Numbered from the stretch's first letter, positions 8,980 through 18,609 are shown. The stretch: 64,000 bases of DNA from Marinobacter antarcticus (GCF_900142385.1 NZ_FRAQ01000001.1:62001-126000), one strand, 5' to 3'. Translations and numbers: made by a program. The notes: generated by a model from the sequence alone, not told the origin.

Positions 8980-10944
8980 ATGAATCACCAGGGAAATCTG
9001 ACTCAACAGGTAGAGGCATACCACAACTGGAAAAAAGAGCTGATCCGCCAGATCGGCCGCTACCGGTTATGGCTTCAGGACAACAACCTGTTCTCAGACG
9101 ACATCAGCACGCGTATCCGTCATGGGCTTGAGCTTCTCATTGAGGACGAGCTCACTATCGCGTTTGTCGGCGAGTATTCCCGTGGCAAAACGGAGCTGAT
9201 AAACGCTCTGTTCTTCTCGGATTTTGGCCAACGCATGCTGCCATCCCAGGCCGGGCGCACAACCATGTGCCCGACCGAGCTGTTTTTTGACCGCAGCGCC
9301 AACGAAAACTATTTGTTACTGCTCCCAATAGAGACCCGTACCGGTGACCTGTCATTACAACAGCTGCGCAAACAGCCGGAACGCTGGGTAAAGCACGGAC
9401 TGGATGAACGCGATCCTGAAATCATGCGAGAGATCCTGGGAGAAGTTGCCCGGGTCAAAAGTGTTGATCCTGAGCAGGCGCGAACGCTCGGCTTCGACGA
9501 AGGCATGCTAGAGCATGACCGCAACAACCCCGGTAATGTCCTGATTCCAGCCTGGCGAAATGCCCAGATCAGTATTCGCCACCCGCTGTTCGAGCGCGGC
9601 CTGCGCATTCTTGACACACCAGGCCTTAACGCGCTCGGCTCTGAACCCGAACTCACCATAAGCATGCTGCCAAGAGCTCATGCCATCATTTTTGTGCTCA
9701 GTGCAGATACCGGCGTTACCGCCAGCGACATGACCATCTGGAAAGAGCACATCGACACCGAGCACGCTGATCACCGCGCCGGTCGCTTTGCCGTACTGAA
9801 CAAAATAGATGTGCTTTGGGACGACCTGCAGGGCGAGAAACACACCCGCGAAGCCATTGAGCGGGTGCGTGAGTATACAGCGGATCATCTCGGCATCCGG
9901 CAGCAGGACGTAATACCCCTGTCCGCCAAGCAGGGCCTGGTCGCAAGGGTCAGGAAAGACAACGATCTGTTCACCCGCTCCAACATTGGCAACCTGGAAC
10001 AGCTGATCATCCAGCGCATTCTGATGCACAAAGAGCAGCTGATCACCCAAAGCCTGATTAATGACCTGCTGGGCATGCTGCAAAACAGCCAGGCGGCGAT
10101 GCAGACCCGCCTCGATTCACTCGAAGAAGAGTCTCAGGCCTGCTCAGGCACCACCATGGACAAGGCCGCCCTCGCACGGCTGGCAGATCGAGCTCAGCGA
10201 GATTACGACTTTTACTACAAGAAGCTGATCACGCTGCGCTCAAGCCGCCGACTGATGGGTTCTCAGGGTGAGATGCTGAAAAACCTGGTAGCCGAAGATC
10301 GCTTTGAGTCTCATGCCGAGAAGATCCACAAAAGTATGTCCAAAAGCTGGACTACGGCCGGTATGAACAGCGCCATGGACCAGTTTTTTGAGCTGCTGGA
10401 AAGCGATTTCACCAACCTGCTCAGCGAGGGCCGCCTCGCGGAGAAAATGGTCGGAGCCATCTATCGTCGGTATAACGAGGATACCCGTGCCCAGCACCTG
10501 GAACCCATCCCGCTGCGTGCCGGCCGGCATGTTATTGCTGTCAGGGAGCTGCGTAAAAAAGCCCGACGCTTCCGTGTCAGCCCCAAGAACCTGCTCACCG
10601 AGCAGTCCGTTCTGGTACAACGTTTTTTCAATGTGATGGTGAGCGAAGCCAGAACCCTGCATGCTCGTGTACGCCAGGATGTGGAGCGCTGGCCTTCAGA
10701 AGCACTGCTGCCGATCATGCAGTACTCCATGGAACAGAAACAATTGCTGGAGCACCAGATACGACGCCTCCGGGATATGGTAAGAAGCGATCGTGACGGC
10801 CGCTTCGAGCGTGACCGGCTAGGCAATACTATCAGCGACTTACGCAGGCAGCTGGAACTAGCTGATGCTATGCAGAGACAAATCCGTAAACCTGCCCCCA
10901 CCATGATCCAACAGAAAGTGGTTAATATCTCCGGCGCAATCTAA
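8980..10944 (+). CDS. Dynamin-family GTPase, bacterial dynamin-like protein
   Basis: A large GTPase of 654 residues from the ATG at 8980, which has AAGGA at 8968-8972. An upstream in-frame ATG at 8950 lacks a spaced ribosome site. G1/P-loop is GEYSRGKTELINAL (about residues 63-76), a GRTTMCPTE segment supplies the G2 threonines, G3 is LDTPGLNALGS and G4 is LNKIDVLWDD. After residue about 360 the protein is largely helical with long charged stretches (GTPase effector/stalk-like) ending in an arginine-rich coiled coil. No transmembrane paddle is visible, so it is probably cytosolic or peripheral. Its partners are unknown. It sits between yggT and metX, where Pseudomonas has no such gene, and has its own upstream gap after a terminator. 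Confidence 0.85.
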   Translation: MNHQGNLTQQVEAYHNWKKELIRQIGRYRLWLQDNNLFSDDISTRIRHGLELLIEDELTIAFVGEYSRGKTELINALFFSDFGQRMLPSQAGRTTMCPTELFFDRSANENYLLLLPIETRTGDLSLQQLRKQPERWVKHGLDERDPEIMREILGEVARVKSVDPEQARTLGFDEGMLEHDRNNPGNVLIPAWRNAQISIRHPLFERGLRILDTPGLNALGSEPELTISMLPRAHAIIFVLSADTGVTASDMTIWKEHIDTEHADHRAGRFAVLNKIDVLWDDLQGEKHTREAIERVREYTADHLGIRQQDVIPLSAKQGLVARVRKDNDLFTRSNIGNLEQLIIQRILMHKEQLITQSLINDLLGMLQNSQAAMQTRLDSLEEESQACSGTTMDKAALARLADRAQRDYDFYYKKLITLRSSRRLMGSQGEMLKNLVAEDRFESHAEKIHKSMSKSWTTAGMNSAMDQFFELLESDFTNLLSEGRLAEKMVGAIYRRYNEDTRAQHLEPIPLRAGRHVIAVRELRKKARRFRVSPKNLLTEQSVLVQRFFNVMVSEARTLHARVRQDVERWPSEALLPIMQYSMEQKQLLEHQIRRLRDMVRSDRDGRFERDRLGNTISDLRRQLELADAMQRQIRKPAPTMIQQKVVNISGAI

Positions 10945-10988
10945 GCGCCGCACAGCCTGTCGGTTGCAGCCATGACGGCCCGCCTTTA

Positions 10989-11035
10989 AACTGTTTTGCT
11001 GGTAGAGGTTTTTTGCCCCAGCCAGCAAAACAGTT
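10989..11035. repeat. 14-bp perfect inverted repeat upstream of metX
   Basis: AACTGTTTTGCTGG at 10989-11002 is exactly complementary to CCAGCAAAACAGTT at 11022-11035, with a 19-base spacer. As RNA it would form a strong hairpin just before the metX ribosome site (AGGAA at 11052-11056). No T run follows the right arm, so it is not a standard terminator. It could be a 5' UTR structure, a terminator variant for the GTPase gene, or an operator. Confidence 0.8.
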
Positions 11036-11068
11036 ACCAACGGACCGAACCAGGAACCTTTCGCGCCG

Positions 11069-12217
11069 ATGCCCGATCCCATGCCCGTGGATTCTGTAGG
11101 GGTAGTCACCCCACAGACGTACCGTTTTGAAACGCCTATAGAGCTGGCGTGCGGAAAAGCACTGGAACGCTACGATCTGGTGGTGGAGACCTATGGCGAA
11201 CTCAACGCTGATCGCAGCAACGCCGTGCTCATATGCCACGCCCTGAGCGGAAACCATCATGCCGCCGGCTACCACTCCGTGGACGACCGCAAACCGGGCT
11301 GGTGGGATACCTGCATCGGGCCTGGCAAACCCGTCGATACCGATCGTTTCTTTGTGGTCAGCCTTAACAACCTGGGCGGCTGTCACGGCAGCACCGGCCC
11401 CAGCTCAACCAACCCGTCTACAGGCAAGCCTTATGGCCCGGACTTTCCGGTCATCACTGTTAGCGACTGGGTAAAGAGCCAGGCACTGCTGGCAGATCGT
11501 CTGGATATTGAGTGCTGGGCAGCTGTAGTGGGGGGCTCTCTTGGTGGCATGCAGGCGCTGCAATGGAGTCTGGACTACCCGGATCGCCTGAAGCATGCAG
11601 TAGCCATCGCCTCCAGCCCCCGCCTGACCGCTCAGAACATCGCGTTTAACGAGGTTGCGCGGCAGGCAATCACCTCAGACCGCGAATTCCATGACGGCCG
11701 ATACCAGGATTTCGATACCCTGCCCCGCCGCGGCCTTATGCTGGCAAGGATGGTAGGGCACATCACCTATCTCTCAGATGCTTCTATGGGCGAGAAGTTT
11801 GGCCGCGAACTGAGAGATCAGGCCTACAAGTTTGGTTACGACGCCGAGTTCCAGGTGGAAAGCTATCTTCGCTACCAGGGCGAACGCTTCTCAGAGGTTT
11901 TCGACGCCAACACCTATTTGCTGATGACCCGGGCGCTGGACTATTTTGACCCGGCTTATGTGTTTGGCGGCGACCTGTCAAAAGCGCTCACCAAGGCCAG
12001 CTGTGAGTTTCTGGTGCTGTCATTCAGCACCGACTGGCGCTTTACGCCGGCACGCTCTGAAGAAATGGTGAACGCCATGATCGCAGCCCGCCGGAAAGTC
12101 AGCTATGCGGAAATCGATGCGCCCTGGGGCCACGACGCGTTTCTGATTCCGACCCCGCGCTACACAGATATCTTCACCGCGTATATGGATCGTGTTGCCA
12201 GGGAGGTAGGCGCATGA
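11069..12217 (+). CDS. metX: Homoserine O-succinyl/acetyltransferase MetX
   Basis: A 382-residue alpha/beta-hydrolase-fold acyltransferase that activates homoserine for methionine synthesis. The oxyanion/nucleophile region is [12 protein letters not shown] (Ser nucleophile, about residue 155). The Asp and His of the triad lie in STDWRFTP and WGHDAFLI near the C-terminus. The N-terminal [14 protein letters not shown] is typical of the gamma-proteobacterial MetX group, several members of which use succinyl-CoA, so MetXS is likely, but acyl specificity cannot be proven here. It overlaps metW by 4 bp (ATGA), implying translational coupling. An alternative ATG lies at 11081. Confidence 0.96.
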   Translation: MPDPMPVDSVGVVTPQTYRFETPIELACGKALERYDLVVETYGELNADRSNAVLICHALSGNHHAAGYHSVDDRKPGWWDTCIGPGKPVDTDRFFVVSLNNLGGCHGSTGPSSTNPSTGKPYGPDFPVITVSDWVKSQALLADRLDIECWAAVVGGSLGGMQALQWSLDYPDRLKHAVAIASSPRLTAQNIAFNEVARQAITSDREFHDGRYQDFDTLPRRGLMLARMVGHITYLSDASMGEKFGRELRDQAYKFGYDAEFQVESYLRYQGERFSEVFDANTYLLMTRALDYFDPAYVFGGDLSKALTKASCEFLVLSFSTDWRFTPARSEEMVNAMIAARRKVSYAEIDAPWGHDAFLIPTPRYTDIFTAYMDRVAREVGA

Positions 12218-12819
12218 GAGCGGACCTTGAAATCATTCAGCAATGGGTAAAACCCGGCGATCACGTGCTGGATCTTGGCTGCGGCGACGGCACCCTGCTC
12301 GATTTCCTCAAACAGGAGCGCAATGCCAGCGGCTTTGGCCTGGAGATTAACCCGGATCACATCACTACCTGTATGAATCGTGGTGTCTCGGTCATTGAGC
12401 AGAATCTGGATACTCAGGGTCTGGATAACTTTGAAGACAACAGCTTCGACATTGTGCTGATGACGCAAGCACTGCAGGCAGTGCGCCGGCCAGACAAGGT
12501 ACTGGATGAAATGCTGCGCCTTGGTGACGAAGGCATAGTCACCTTCCCGAACTTCGCGCACTGGCGCCTGCGCTGGGGGCTCGCTCTTAGCGGCCGAATG
12601 CCCGAATCCGAAGCTCTACCGTATAAATGGTATAACACGCCCAACATACGGCTCTGCACCTTCAAGGATTTTGAAGCTTTGTGTCGTCAGAAAGGCATTC
12701 GCATCAAAAGCAGACGTGTAGTGGACGGTCAGCACCAGAACAATTGGCTGGCGCGCTTTTGGCCGAACCTGTTGGGAGAAATTGCCATCTACCGCATTAC
12801 CCGGGAGAAAACACAATGA
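12214..12819 (+). CDS. metW: Methionine biosynthesis protein MetW
   Basis: A 201-residue class I SAM-dependent methyltransferase-fold protein. Motif I is [12 protein letters not shown] (about residues 18-29), followed by GFGLEI, and the family-typical [10 protein letters not shown] at about residues 110-119. MetW is always found with MetX in this arrangement, and work in related bacteria indicates it is required with MetX for homoserine acylation. It starts inside the last codons of metX (4-bp overlap) and itself overlaps the next gene by 4 bp, so metX-metW-DUF4426 form one coupled operon. Confidence 0.95.
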   Translation: MRADLEIIQQWVKPGDHVLDLGCGDGTLLDFLKQERNASGFGLEINPDHITTCMNRGVSVIEQNLDTQGLDNFEDNSFDIVLMTQALQAVRRPDKVLDEMLRLGDEGIVTFPNFAHWRLRWGLALSGRMPESEALPYKWYNTPNIRLCTFKDFEALCRQKGIRIKSRRVVDGQHQNNWLARFWPNLLGEIAIYRITREKTQ

Positions 12820-13274
12820 TGAATAGAGCTCTGCACAGCATTCTTACCATGGCGTCAGTTGCCTTGTTCGCTGCCCTTTTCAGCCTTCCTGCCCACGCCG
12901 GCTCCGAGGACTTCGGAGACTATCAGGTGCGCTGGAGTGTATTACCCAGCACCTTCCTGACTCCCGAAACAGCAAAGGCAAACAACCTGCAGCGCAGCAA
13001 GGGCATCGGCATAGTCAACATCTCCATCATGCAGAAAAACGAAAACGGCATCCTTCAACCCGTTACAGGTCAGGTCGAAGGAAAGTCTTCAAACGACATC
13101 CAGCAAGTGAAGTTTCTGGCATTCCGCCGGATAACGGAGGGCGATTCGGTCTACTTTGTTGCCCAATATCAGTATTCATCCGCCGAGCTGATAACGTTCA
13201 ACATTACCGCCCGCCCTGCCGGGCATAGCCGGGATCTGCAGGTGCGATTCGCCCACACTCTCTTCAACGACTGA
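12816..13274 (+). CDS. DUF4426 family periplasmic protein
   Basis: A 152-residue exported protein with a signal peptide (hydrophobic residues about 8-25, cleavage after AHAG). It belongs to the family called DUF4426, which lies after metW in Pseudomonas and relatives. The function is unknown. The mature domain looks beta-rich, with conserved [13 protein letters not shown] near the start. The start is the first of two adjacent ATG codons at 12816/12819, overlapping the metW stop. A long upstream open frame to 12681 is in the metW coding region and not used. Confidence 0.88.
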   Translation: MMNRALHSILTMASVALFAALFSLPAHAGSEDFGDYQVRWSVLPSTFLTPETAKANNLQRSKGIGIVNISIMQKNENGILQPVTGQVEGKSSNDIQQVKFLAFRRITEGDSVYFVAQYQYSSAELITFNITARPAGHSRDLQVRFAHTLFND

Positions 13275-13281
13275 GCGAACC

Positions 13282-13881
13282 ATGTCTGAGCAACTTGTTA
13301 TTGCGAGCAACAACAAAGGCAAAATCAGCGAATTCACTCATCTCCTTGCGCCACTGGACCTTGTTCCGGTACCCCAGGGCGAACTGGACGTCGACGAAGC
13401 CGAAGAGCCGGCGGTCACCTTTGTAGAAAACGCCATCCTGAAAGCGCGTCATGCCGCGCGGGAAACCGGTTTACCGGCACTGGCTGACGACAGTGGCCTG
13501 GCCGTGGACGCGCTGGAGGGCGCACCCGGTGTTCGCTCGGCACGTTACGCCGGAGCCGGCGCTTCCGATCTCGATAATCTGAATGCACTTCTGGAAGCCA
13601 TGGCCGATGTACCCGAGGGCCAACGGGGTGCACAGTTCCATTGTGTACTGGTGTACCTTCGGCACGCAGATGATCCAACACCCATCATTTGCCATGGCCG
13701 CTGGCCTGGCTCGATTCTCAGGGCGCCACAGGGCGATGGCGGATTTGGTTATGATCCGATTTTTCTTTGCCCGGAAAAGAACTGCAGCGCCTCAGAACTG
13801 AGCCGGGAAGAGAAAAACCGGATAAGCCACCGAGGCCGGGCTCTGGCATTGCTGATGGAACAGCTCCGGGCGGAGATCTGA
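13282..13881 (+). CDS. rdgB: RdgB/HAM1 non-canonical purine NTP pyrophosphatase
   Basis: A 199-residue pyrophosphatase that hydrolyses dITP, XTP and ITP to monophosphates, keeping deaminated purines out of DNA and RNA. Substrate and metal motifs are all present: ASNNKGKI at the N-terminus, [12 protein letters not shown] (about residues 68-79, catalytic Asp), GGFGYDPIF and SHRGRAL. It lies 7 bp after the DUF4426 gene and 5 bp before hemW, so it is in the same operon. Confidence 0.96.
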   Translation: MSEQLVIASNNKGKISEFTHLLAPLDLVPVPQGELDVDEAEEPAVTFVENAILKARHAARETGLPALADDSGLAVDALEGAPGVRSARYAGAGASDLDNLNALLEAMADVPEGQRGAQFHCVLVYLRHADDPTPIICHGRWPGSILRAPQGDGGFGYDPIFLCPEKNCSASELSREEKNRISHRGRALALLMEQLRAEI

Positions 13882-13886
13882 ACACT

Positions 13887-15035
13887 GTGACAACACTTAC
13901 CCCAGAGCCAGTCACACCACCTCTGAGCCTGTATATTCATGTGCCTTGGTGCGTGCGCAAATGCCCGTACTGTGATTTTAATTCCCACGCCATCCAGAAC
14001 GACCTTCCCGAATCCGCCTACCTGAACGCCCTGCTTGAAGACCTGGACCAGGATCTTGCACTGGCATCAGGCCGCACTATCGAGACGGTGTTTATCGGTG
14101 GAGGAACGCCGTCGCTGATGAGCGGTGATTTTTACCGGCGGCTTTTCATGGGTCTCCGGGAGCGCCTGACGTTTGCAGAGGATGCAGAAATCACCCTCGA
14201 GGCCAACCCCGGCACTCTGGAAGAAGGTCGGTTTGAAGCCTTTCGGGAAGCGGGTATCAATCGCCTCTCCATTGGCGTGCAGAGCTTCAATCCAGCCCAC
14301 CTGAAAGCGCTCGGCCGCATCCATGACAGCGCGGCAGCACACAGGGCAATCGACGCCGCAAGAAAGGCCGGATTCGATAACTTCAACCTGGACCTGATGC
14401 ATGGCCTGCCCGGCCAGACCCCCAGCGAGGCCCTGGAAGACCTCCAATCTGCCATGAGCCATGAACCGCCGCACCTGTCCTGGTACCAGCTGACACTGGA
14501 GCCAAATACCGAGTTCTACAGCCGGCCACCGGACCTGCCAGACGACGACCAACTCTGGGAGATCGCTCAGCACGGCGGGGAGTATCTGCGCCAGCAGGGC
14601 TTTAATGACTACGAGGTGTCGGCCTGGAGCCGGGAAGGCAAAGCCTCACAGCACAACCTGAATTACTGGACGTTCGGGGACTACCTGGCGCTGGGAGCCG
14701 GTGGCCACGGTAAGATCAGCCTTCCAGACGGCACTATCAAGCGCTACTGGAAAACGCGGCAGCCGGATGCCTATCTGAACCGGATTGGTAGCCGTACCGC
14801 CGGAAGCGAAAAAATTGAACCAGAAGAACTCCCTCTGGAGTTCCTGATGAACGCACTGCGCCTGCGAAAAGGTGTGGATGAAAACCTTTTTCCCGAACGA
14901 ACGGGTTTACCCCTGACATCCGTTGCGGTACAACTTGAAAAGCTGCGTGAAGATAAATTACTGGTTCGTGACCGGCTTCAGGCAACAGGCCTGGGGCAAA
15001 GGTATCTGAACAGTCTTTTGGAGCGTTTTCTGTAA
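13887..15035 (+). CDS. hemW: Radical SAM heme chaperone HemW
   Basis: A 382-residue radical SAM protein related to HemN. The cluster motif is CVRKCPYC (CxxxCxxC) near residue 21, followed by FIGGGTPS, EANPGTLE, IGVQSFN and DLMHGLPGQT. HemW proteins lack the second SAM-site features of true coproporphyrinogen dehydrogenase and act as heme-binding chaperones; this gene is often mislabelled as hemN. The GTG at 13887 is chosen because it gives MTTLTPEP just before the conserved LYIHVPWC and has GGAG at 13872-13875. The frame extends upstream only through rdgB. It overlaps the next gene by one base. Confidence 0.93.
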   Translation: MTTLTPEPVTPPLSLYIHVPWCVRKCPYCDFNSHAIQNDLPESAYLNALLEDLDQDLALASGRTIETVFIGGGTPSLMSGDFYRRLFMGLRERLTFAEDAEITLEANPGTLEEGRFEAFREAGINRLSIGVQSFNPAHLKALGRIHDSAAAHRAIDAARKAGFDNFNLDLMHGLPGQTPSEALEDLQSAMSHEPPHLSWYQLTLEPNTEFYSRPPDLPDDDQLWEIAQHGGEYLRQQGFNDYEVSAWSREGKASQHNLNYWTFGDYLALGAGGHGKISLPDGTIKRYWKTRQPDAYLNRIGSRTAGSEKIEPEELPLEFLMNALRLRKGVDENLFPERTGLPLTSVAVQLEKLREDKLLVRDRLQATGLGQRYLNSLLERFL

Positions 15036-15568
15036 TGGACTCGGAAAAGAGATTACCGGCTTTACCTAAAAGCCTGAAAGCCTGTCTGACTGCAACGCTG
15101 GTTCTGCTGGCAGCCTTGGTGATGATCAATCAGCCCCTGAAAACCGGGTCTGCGCATCAAGGGATTGTAAGCTACCAATTGGCGGGAAGCGCCGAGCAGG
15201 CGCTGGCTATCGTGCAAAGCTGGGGCAACGAAGGACTGCAATGGGCAAAGATTTCCCTGTGGGTGGATTTCCTGTTCATCCCGCTTTACTGCCTGACCCT
15301 GATACTGCTGACCCGGCAATGCACTCTGGACAGGCCCGGCGTTCGCGAGCGCACGACCGCGCGCTGGATCCGCACAATGTTTATAGCTGCCGGCGTGGCC
15401 GATGTGACAGAGAACATGCTACTGCTGAACAACCTGGAAGCGCCCACGGATGCCATCAGCATTGCCGCCACCATCAGCGCGCTGGCAAAGTTTACCGCCC
15501 TGACACTTGGTATCGCGGGGCTAGTGATCATCCGGGCAGCCCGGCGCCACCCATTAGCACCGGGCTGA
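15035..15568 (+). CDS. Hypothetical integral membrane protein
   Basis: A 177-residue protein not assigned to a family. Four hydrophobic segments are visible at about residues 14-31, 74-92, 111-130 and 147-166. The loop after the first segment (residues 35-70) carries no cysteine pair or catalytic signature. The start ATG at 15035 overlaps the hemW stop (TAATG), so it is the last gene of the metX-hemW operon by translational coupling. It converges with trmB. A GGGCTG-AAT-CAGCCC hairpin spans its stop codon (15562-15576) but lacks a T tract. Confidence 0.8.
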   Translation: MDSEKRLPALPKSLKACLTATLVLLAALVMINQPLKTGSAHQGIVSYQLAGSAEQALAIVQSWGNEGLQWAKISLWVDFLFIPLYCLTLILLTRQCTLDRPGVRERTTARWIRTMFIAAGVADVTENMLLLNNLEAPTDAISIAATISALAKFTALTLGIAGLVIIRAARRHPLAPG

Positions 15569-15611
15569 ATCAGCCCAAAAGACCAGAGCTTTAGAGTGCT
15601 TCAGCCAAATT

Positions 15612-16364
15612 TTAATTAGTGCGGTGAAACAGCAGATCCCACACGCCATGGCCCAGATTCTCACCGCGCTTCTCAAACTTGGTTACTGGGCGGTATTCGG
15701 GTCGCGGTGAATATGCTCCCTGCTCCTGAGTATTGGCAAAGCCTTCAGATTCACCCATCACTTCCATCATGTGCTCAGCGTAGTTTTCCCAGTCTGTCGC
15801 CAAATGCAGGATACCGCCCACTCTCAGCTTATGACGAATACGCTGGACAAATTCAGGCTGCACAAGCCGGCGCTTATGATGTCTCTTTTTGTGCCAGGGA
15901 TCCGGGAAGAACACCATTACCTGATCCAGGCAGGCGTCCGGCAGGCACAGATCAATCACATCGTTGGCATCGATGTTGTAAACGCGGACATTCTCCAGCC
16001 CACGATCCTCAATGTCCTTGAGCAAGGCACCGACACCAGGCAGGTGAACTTCCACGCCGATGAAATCCTGCTCCGGTGCGGCTTCAGCCATTTCCGCCAG
16101 AGAACGGCCCATGCCAAAACCGATTTCAAGGTTGAGCATGGCATCCCGGCCAAACACCTGGCGCGGATCAATCACGCCGTTTTCACGGCTCAGGCCAAAC
16201 TTCGGCCAGCTGCGTTCATAGGCCTTTTTCTGGCCTTCTGTCATACGGCCCTGGCGCAGCACAAAACTGCGAACTCCCCGGCGCGTAGTCATGGGTGAAT
16301 CGATGGCCGGCTGTTTCAGGGCGCTTTCGTCGTTAAGATCATGCGGCTCTTTCTGGTCACTCAT
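15612..16364 (-). CDS. trmB: tRNA (guanine-N7-)-methyltransferase TrmB
   Basis: A 250-residue SAM-dependent enzyme that makes m7G46 in tRNA variable loops. The SAM site begins [13 protein letters not shown], then [12 protein letters not shown], and the family signature [16 protein letters not shown] is at about residues 150-165. The N-terminal 35 residues are a variable extension. The frame opens at a TTG (16370), but the ATG at 16364 has GAGGA six bases upstream and is preferred. It is minus strand, 71 bp downstream of the ComM-like gene. Confidence 0.95.
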   Translation of the reverse strand: MSDQKEPHDLNDESALKQPAIDSPMTTRRGVRSFVLRQGRMTEGQKKAYERSWPKFGLSRENGVIDPRQVFGRDAMLNLEIGFGMGRSLAEMAEAAPEQDFIGVEVHLPGVGALLKDIEDRGLENVRVYNIDANDVIDLCLPDACLDQVMVFFPDPWHKKRHHKRRLVQPEFVQRIRHKLRVGGILHLATDWENYAEHMMEVMGESEGFANTQEQGAYSPRPEYRPVTKFEKRGENLGHGVWDLLFHRTN

Positions 16365-16435
16365 CTGCAATCCTCAACCGCAGGCTGCGGGTCTGATTAA
16401 CGGAATTTGCATACAGTTTACCAGAGTAGGAAGGG

Positions 16436-17962
16436 TCAGGCGGATACCACAGAGCTCTTACCGGTCTGGCGATCAAACTGACGGTAACCCAACGCTTCCA
16501 CCAGATGCGACTGCGCAACGGCATCACACCCTTCAAGGTCCGCCAGGGTGCGCGCCACACGGAGTATCCGGTGCAGCGCCCGGGCCGACAACCCAAGCTT
16601 CTCCATGGCGCCGGAAAGCAGCTTTTCACCGGAACGTTCAAGGCTGCAGGCTTCCTGCAACTCGCGCCCGGACAAAGTGGCATTAACACAACCACGCTTA
16701 GCCTGACGCTCCCTGGCACGCGCCACTCGTTCGCGCACCACCGCACTGGGTTCGCCATCACCGCCGCACTGCATCAGTACGTCACCACTTTGCACGGGCA
16801 CTTCCACGTGCAGGTCAAACCGGTCCAGCAAGGGACCGGAAATTTTAGACCGGTAACGCATCACCTGCTGGGGCGTGCACTGGCATTCAATGGCCGGGTG
16901 CCCACTGTAGCCGCACGGGCAGGGGTTCATGGCACCAATGACCTGAAATCGTGCAGGGAAATTGACCTGACGCGCAGCTCGGCTGATCGAAATTTCACCG
17001 GTTTCCATGGGCTCACGCAGTACTTCGAGAACGCGGCGTTCAAACTCTGGTAGCTCATCAAGAAACAGCACGCCACGGTGCGCAAGGGAAACTTCTCCGG
17101 GCCTCGGGCTGCTGCCACCGCCTACCAACGCCACTGCCGAGGCGGTGTGATGCGGAGATCTGAACGGAGGCTGGCGCCAGCCTCCCGCTCTTAACGGCAT
17201 CCCGGCAACCGAGTGCACACTGGCAACTTCCATGGCATGCTCGTCGCTCAGATCCGGCAGAATTCCGGGCAAACGACTGGCCAGCATGCTTTTCCCGGTC
17301 CCTGGAGGGCCAAAAAACAGCAGATTATGAGCACCCGCCGCAGCCACCTCCAGCGCCCGTCGCGGAACACTCTGCCCTCGCACATCCGCAAGATCCGGCA
17401 TGCCGGCAGCCGCAGCGGATTCGGGCACCGTCCGGGACACCGGAACCAGCCGCGCCCGGCCACACAGGTGTTCGCAGACTGCCAGTATATGGCCCGCCGC
17501 CAGCACATCATCCTGGCTCGCAAGGGCGGCTTCTTCGGCGTTACCATTTGGCACCAGCAAGCTCCGGCCTTCTTTGCGCGCAGCCAGTACAGCGGGAAGT
17601 ACACCCTTCAGGGGCCGAAGCGCGCCATCGAGCGAGAGTTCTCCGAGGAATTCACAGGAAGACAGACTTTCCGGCGGGATCTGTCCGGAAGCGGCAAGAA
17701 TGCCGAGGGCAATTGGCAGATCAAAGCGGCCGCCCTCTTTGGGCAGATCTGCAGGAGCGAGGTTGATCGTTATTCGACGGGCAGGAAATTCAAAACCCGC
17801 ATTCAGCAGGGCACTTCGTACACGCTCCCGACTTTCACGCACGCCGGTTTCCGGCAGACCGACAATAGTGAGCGCGGGCAGACCACCTGAGAGGTGAACC
17901 TCAACGGTCACCTTTGGTGCAGACACGCCAACGCTGGCGCGAGAATGGACGACGGCAAACAT
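16436..17962 (-). CDS. comM: YifB/ComM family Mg-chelatase-like AAA+ ATPase
   Basis: A 508-residue AAA+ protein with an N-terminal Lon-protease-like fold (residues 1-170, PKVTVEVHLSGGLPAL), a Mg-chelatase-type ATPase (Walker A FFGPPGTGKSML at about residues 213-224; Walker B GVLFLDELPEF) and a C-terminal lid with a CPCGYSGHPAIEC zinc-like cysteine cluster near residue 350. Characterised ComM is a hexameric helicase that promotes branch migration during natural transformation; YifB is the E. coli name. Presence of pilTU nearby is compatible with DNA uptake but is not evidence for competence. Confidence 0.93.
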   Translation of the reverse strand: MFAVVHSRASVGVSAPKVTVEVHLSGGLPALTIVGLPETGVRESRERVRSALLNAGFEFPARRITINLAPADLPKEGGRFDLPIALGILAASGQIPPESLSSCEFLGELSLDGALRPLKGVLPAVLAARKEGRSLLVPNGNAEEAALASQDDVLAAGHILAVCEHLCGRARLVPVSRTVPESAAAAGMPDLADVRGQSVPRRALEVAAAGAHNLLFFGPPGTGKSMLASRLPGILPDLSDEHAMEVASVHSVAGMPLRAGGWRQPPFRSPHHTASAVALVGGGSSPRPGEVSLAHRGVLFLDELPEFERRVLEVLREPMETGEISISRAARQVNFPARFQVIGAMNPCPCGYSGHPAIECQCTPQQVMRYRSKISGPLLDRFDLHVEVPVQSGDVLMQCGGDGEPSAVVRERVARARERQAKRGCVNATLSGRELQEACSLERSGEKLLSGAMEKLGLSARALHRILRVARTLADLEGCDAVAQSHLVEALGYRQFDRQTGKSSVVSA

Positions 17963-18046
17963 AACAACCTTCCATGGTTTCTGAATATCAGTATGGGGGC
18001 CGGGTTAAGTCGGCCGACCCGGCATCCTGCCGGGAATCGTTCAGGA

Positions 18047-18301
18047 TTATTGCGCTTTCGGAGTTTTCTCCAGCTCCGCAACCCTTTCTTCCAGAGCCTC
18101 TACCATTTCGCGGGTTTTCATAAGCACCGCTTGCTGGGCATCAAATTCTTCACGGGTCACCAGTTCCAGACGCGACAGAACCGACATAACTGTAGCCCGG
18201 GCCTGGGTTTCAAAATCTTCACGCGCGGCGCGCGCCATATCCGGGACAAACTGGCCGAACTGCCCCTGTAGCTGGGCGAATATATCCTGTGGACCTTTCA
18301 C
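18047..18301 (-). CDS. ubiK: UbiK (YqiC/BMFP) ubiquinone biosynthesis accessory factor
   Basis: An 84-residue protein with an amphipathic N-terminus (DIFAQLQGQFGQFVPD) and a C-terminal coiled coil (FDAQQAVLMKTREMVEALEE split by heptad leucines). This layout matches BMFP-type UbiK, which forms a trimer with UbiJ and supports aerobic ubiquinone assembly on the membrane. It is a single gene on the minus strand, 84 bp upstream of comM, divergent from glnK. Confidence 0.9.
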   Translation of the reverse strand: MKGPQDIFAQLQGQFGQFVPDMARAAREDFETQARATVMSVLSRLELVTREEFDAQQAVLMKTREMVEALEERVAELEKTPKAQ

Positions 18302-18410
18302 TCATCACCTCACTGATTCAAATAATGTCCGGTTTCGACCAAAAGACTGGAGCCGCGGCCGATTTACAGGAGTGTATCACACCGCCAGCCCTGCCATACT
18401 GTGCGCGGTG

Positions 18411-18487
18411 AGCACCATTATAGCCTTGCCCGCCCCGGCCTGCTCCAATCTGGCTCACTGGGCGGCATGGCGCACCATTATGGCGCA
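18411..18487 (+). promoter_or_regulatory. Two NtrC-like enhancer sites upstream of glnK
   Basis: CGCACC-ATTAT-GGCGCA at 18471-18487 is a near-consensus NtrC dyad (TGCACC-N5-GGTGCA type). A second, weaker copy beginning AGCACCATTATAGC starts at 18411, so the shared GCACCATTAT words are exactly 60 bp apart. They lie about 110 and 170 bp before the expected transcription start, the usual enhancer distance for sigma-54 promoters. Confidence 0.75.
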
Positions 18488-18562
18488 CAAGTTGTGCTCT
18501 CAGATTTATGCTAGATGATCACCATGATAGATAACATTCTGATTTATAAGTATTTTTTTGCG

Positions 18563-18580
18563 TTGGCATACCCGGTGCTA
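18563..18580 (+). promoter_or_regulatory. Sigma-54 (-24/-12) promoter of glnK-amtB
   Basis: TTGGCATACCCGGTGCTA has the invariant GG and GC dinucleotides separated by exactly 10 bases (consensus TGGCAC-N5-TTGCW). It lies 110 bp before the glnK ATG. With the upstream NtrC-like dyads it predicts induction under nitrogen limitation. The remaining gap sequence (18302-18690) shows nothing else I can name. Confidence 0.82.
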
Positions 18581-18609
18581 AAGCTCTTGTACGCAATCCG
18601 CACAATTGA

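Noticed and set aside
15562..15576. Hairpin at the end of the membrane gene after hemW
   Set aside because: Six-bp stem lacks a T tract on either strand; insufficient for a terminator call.
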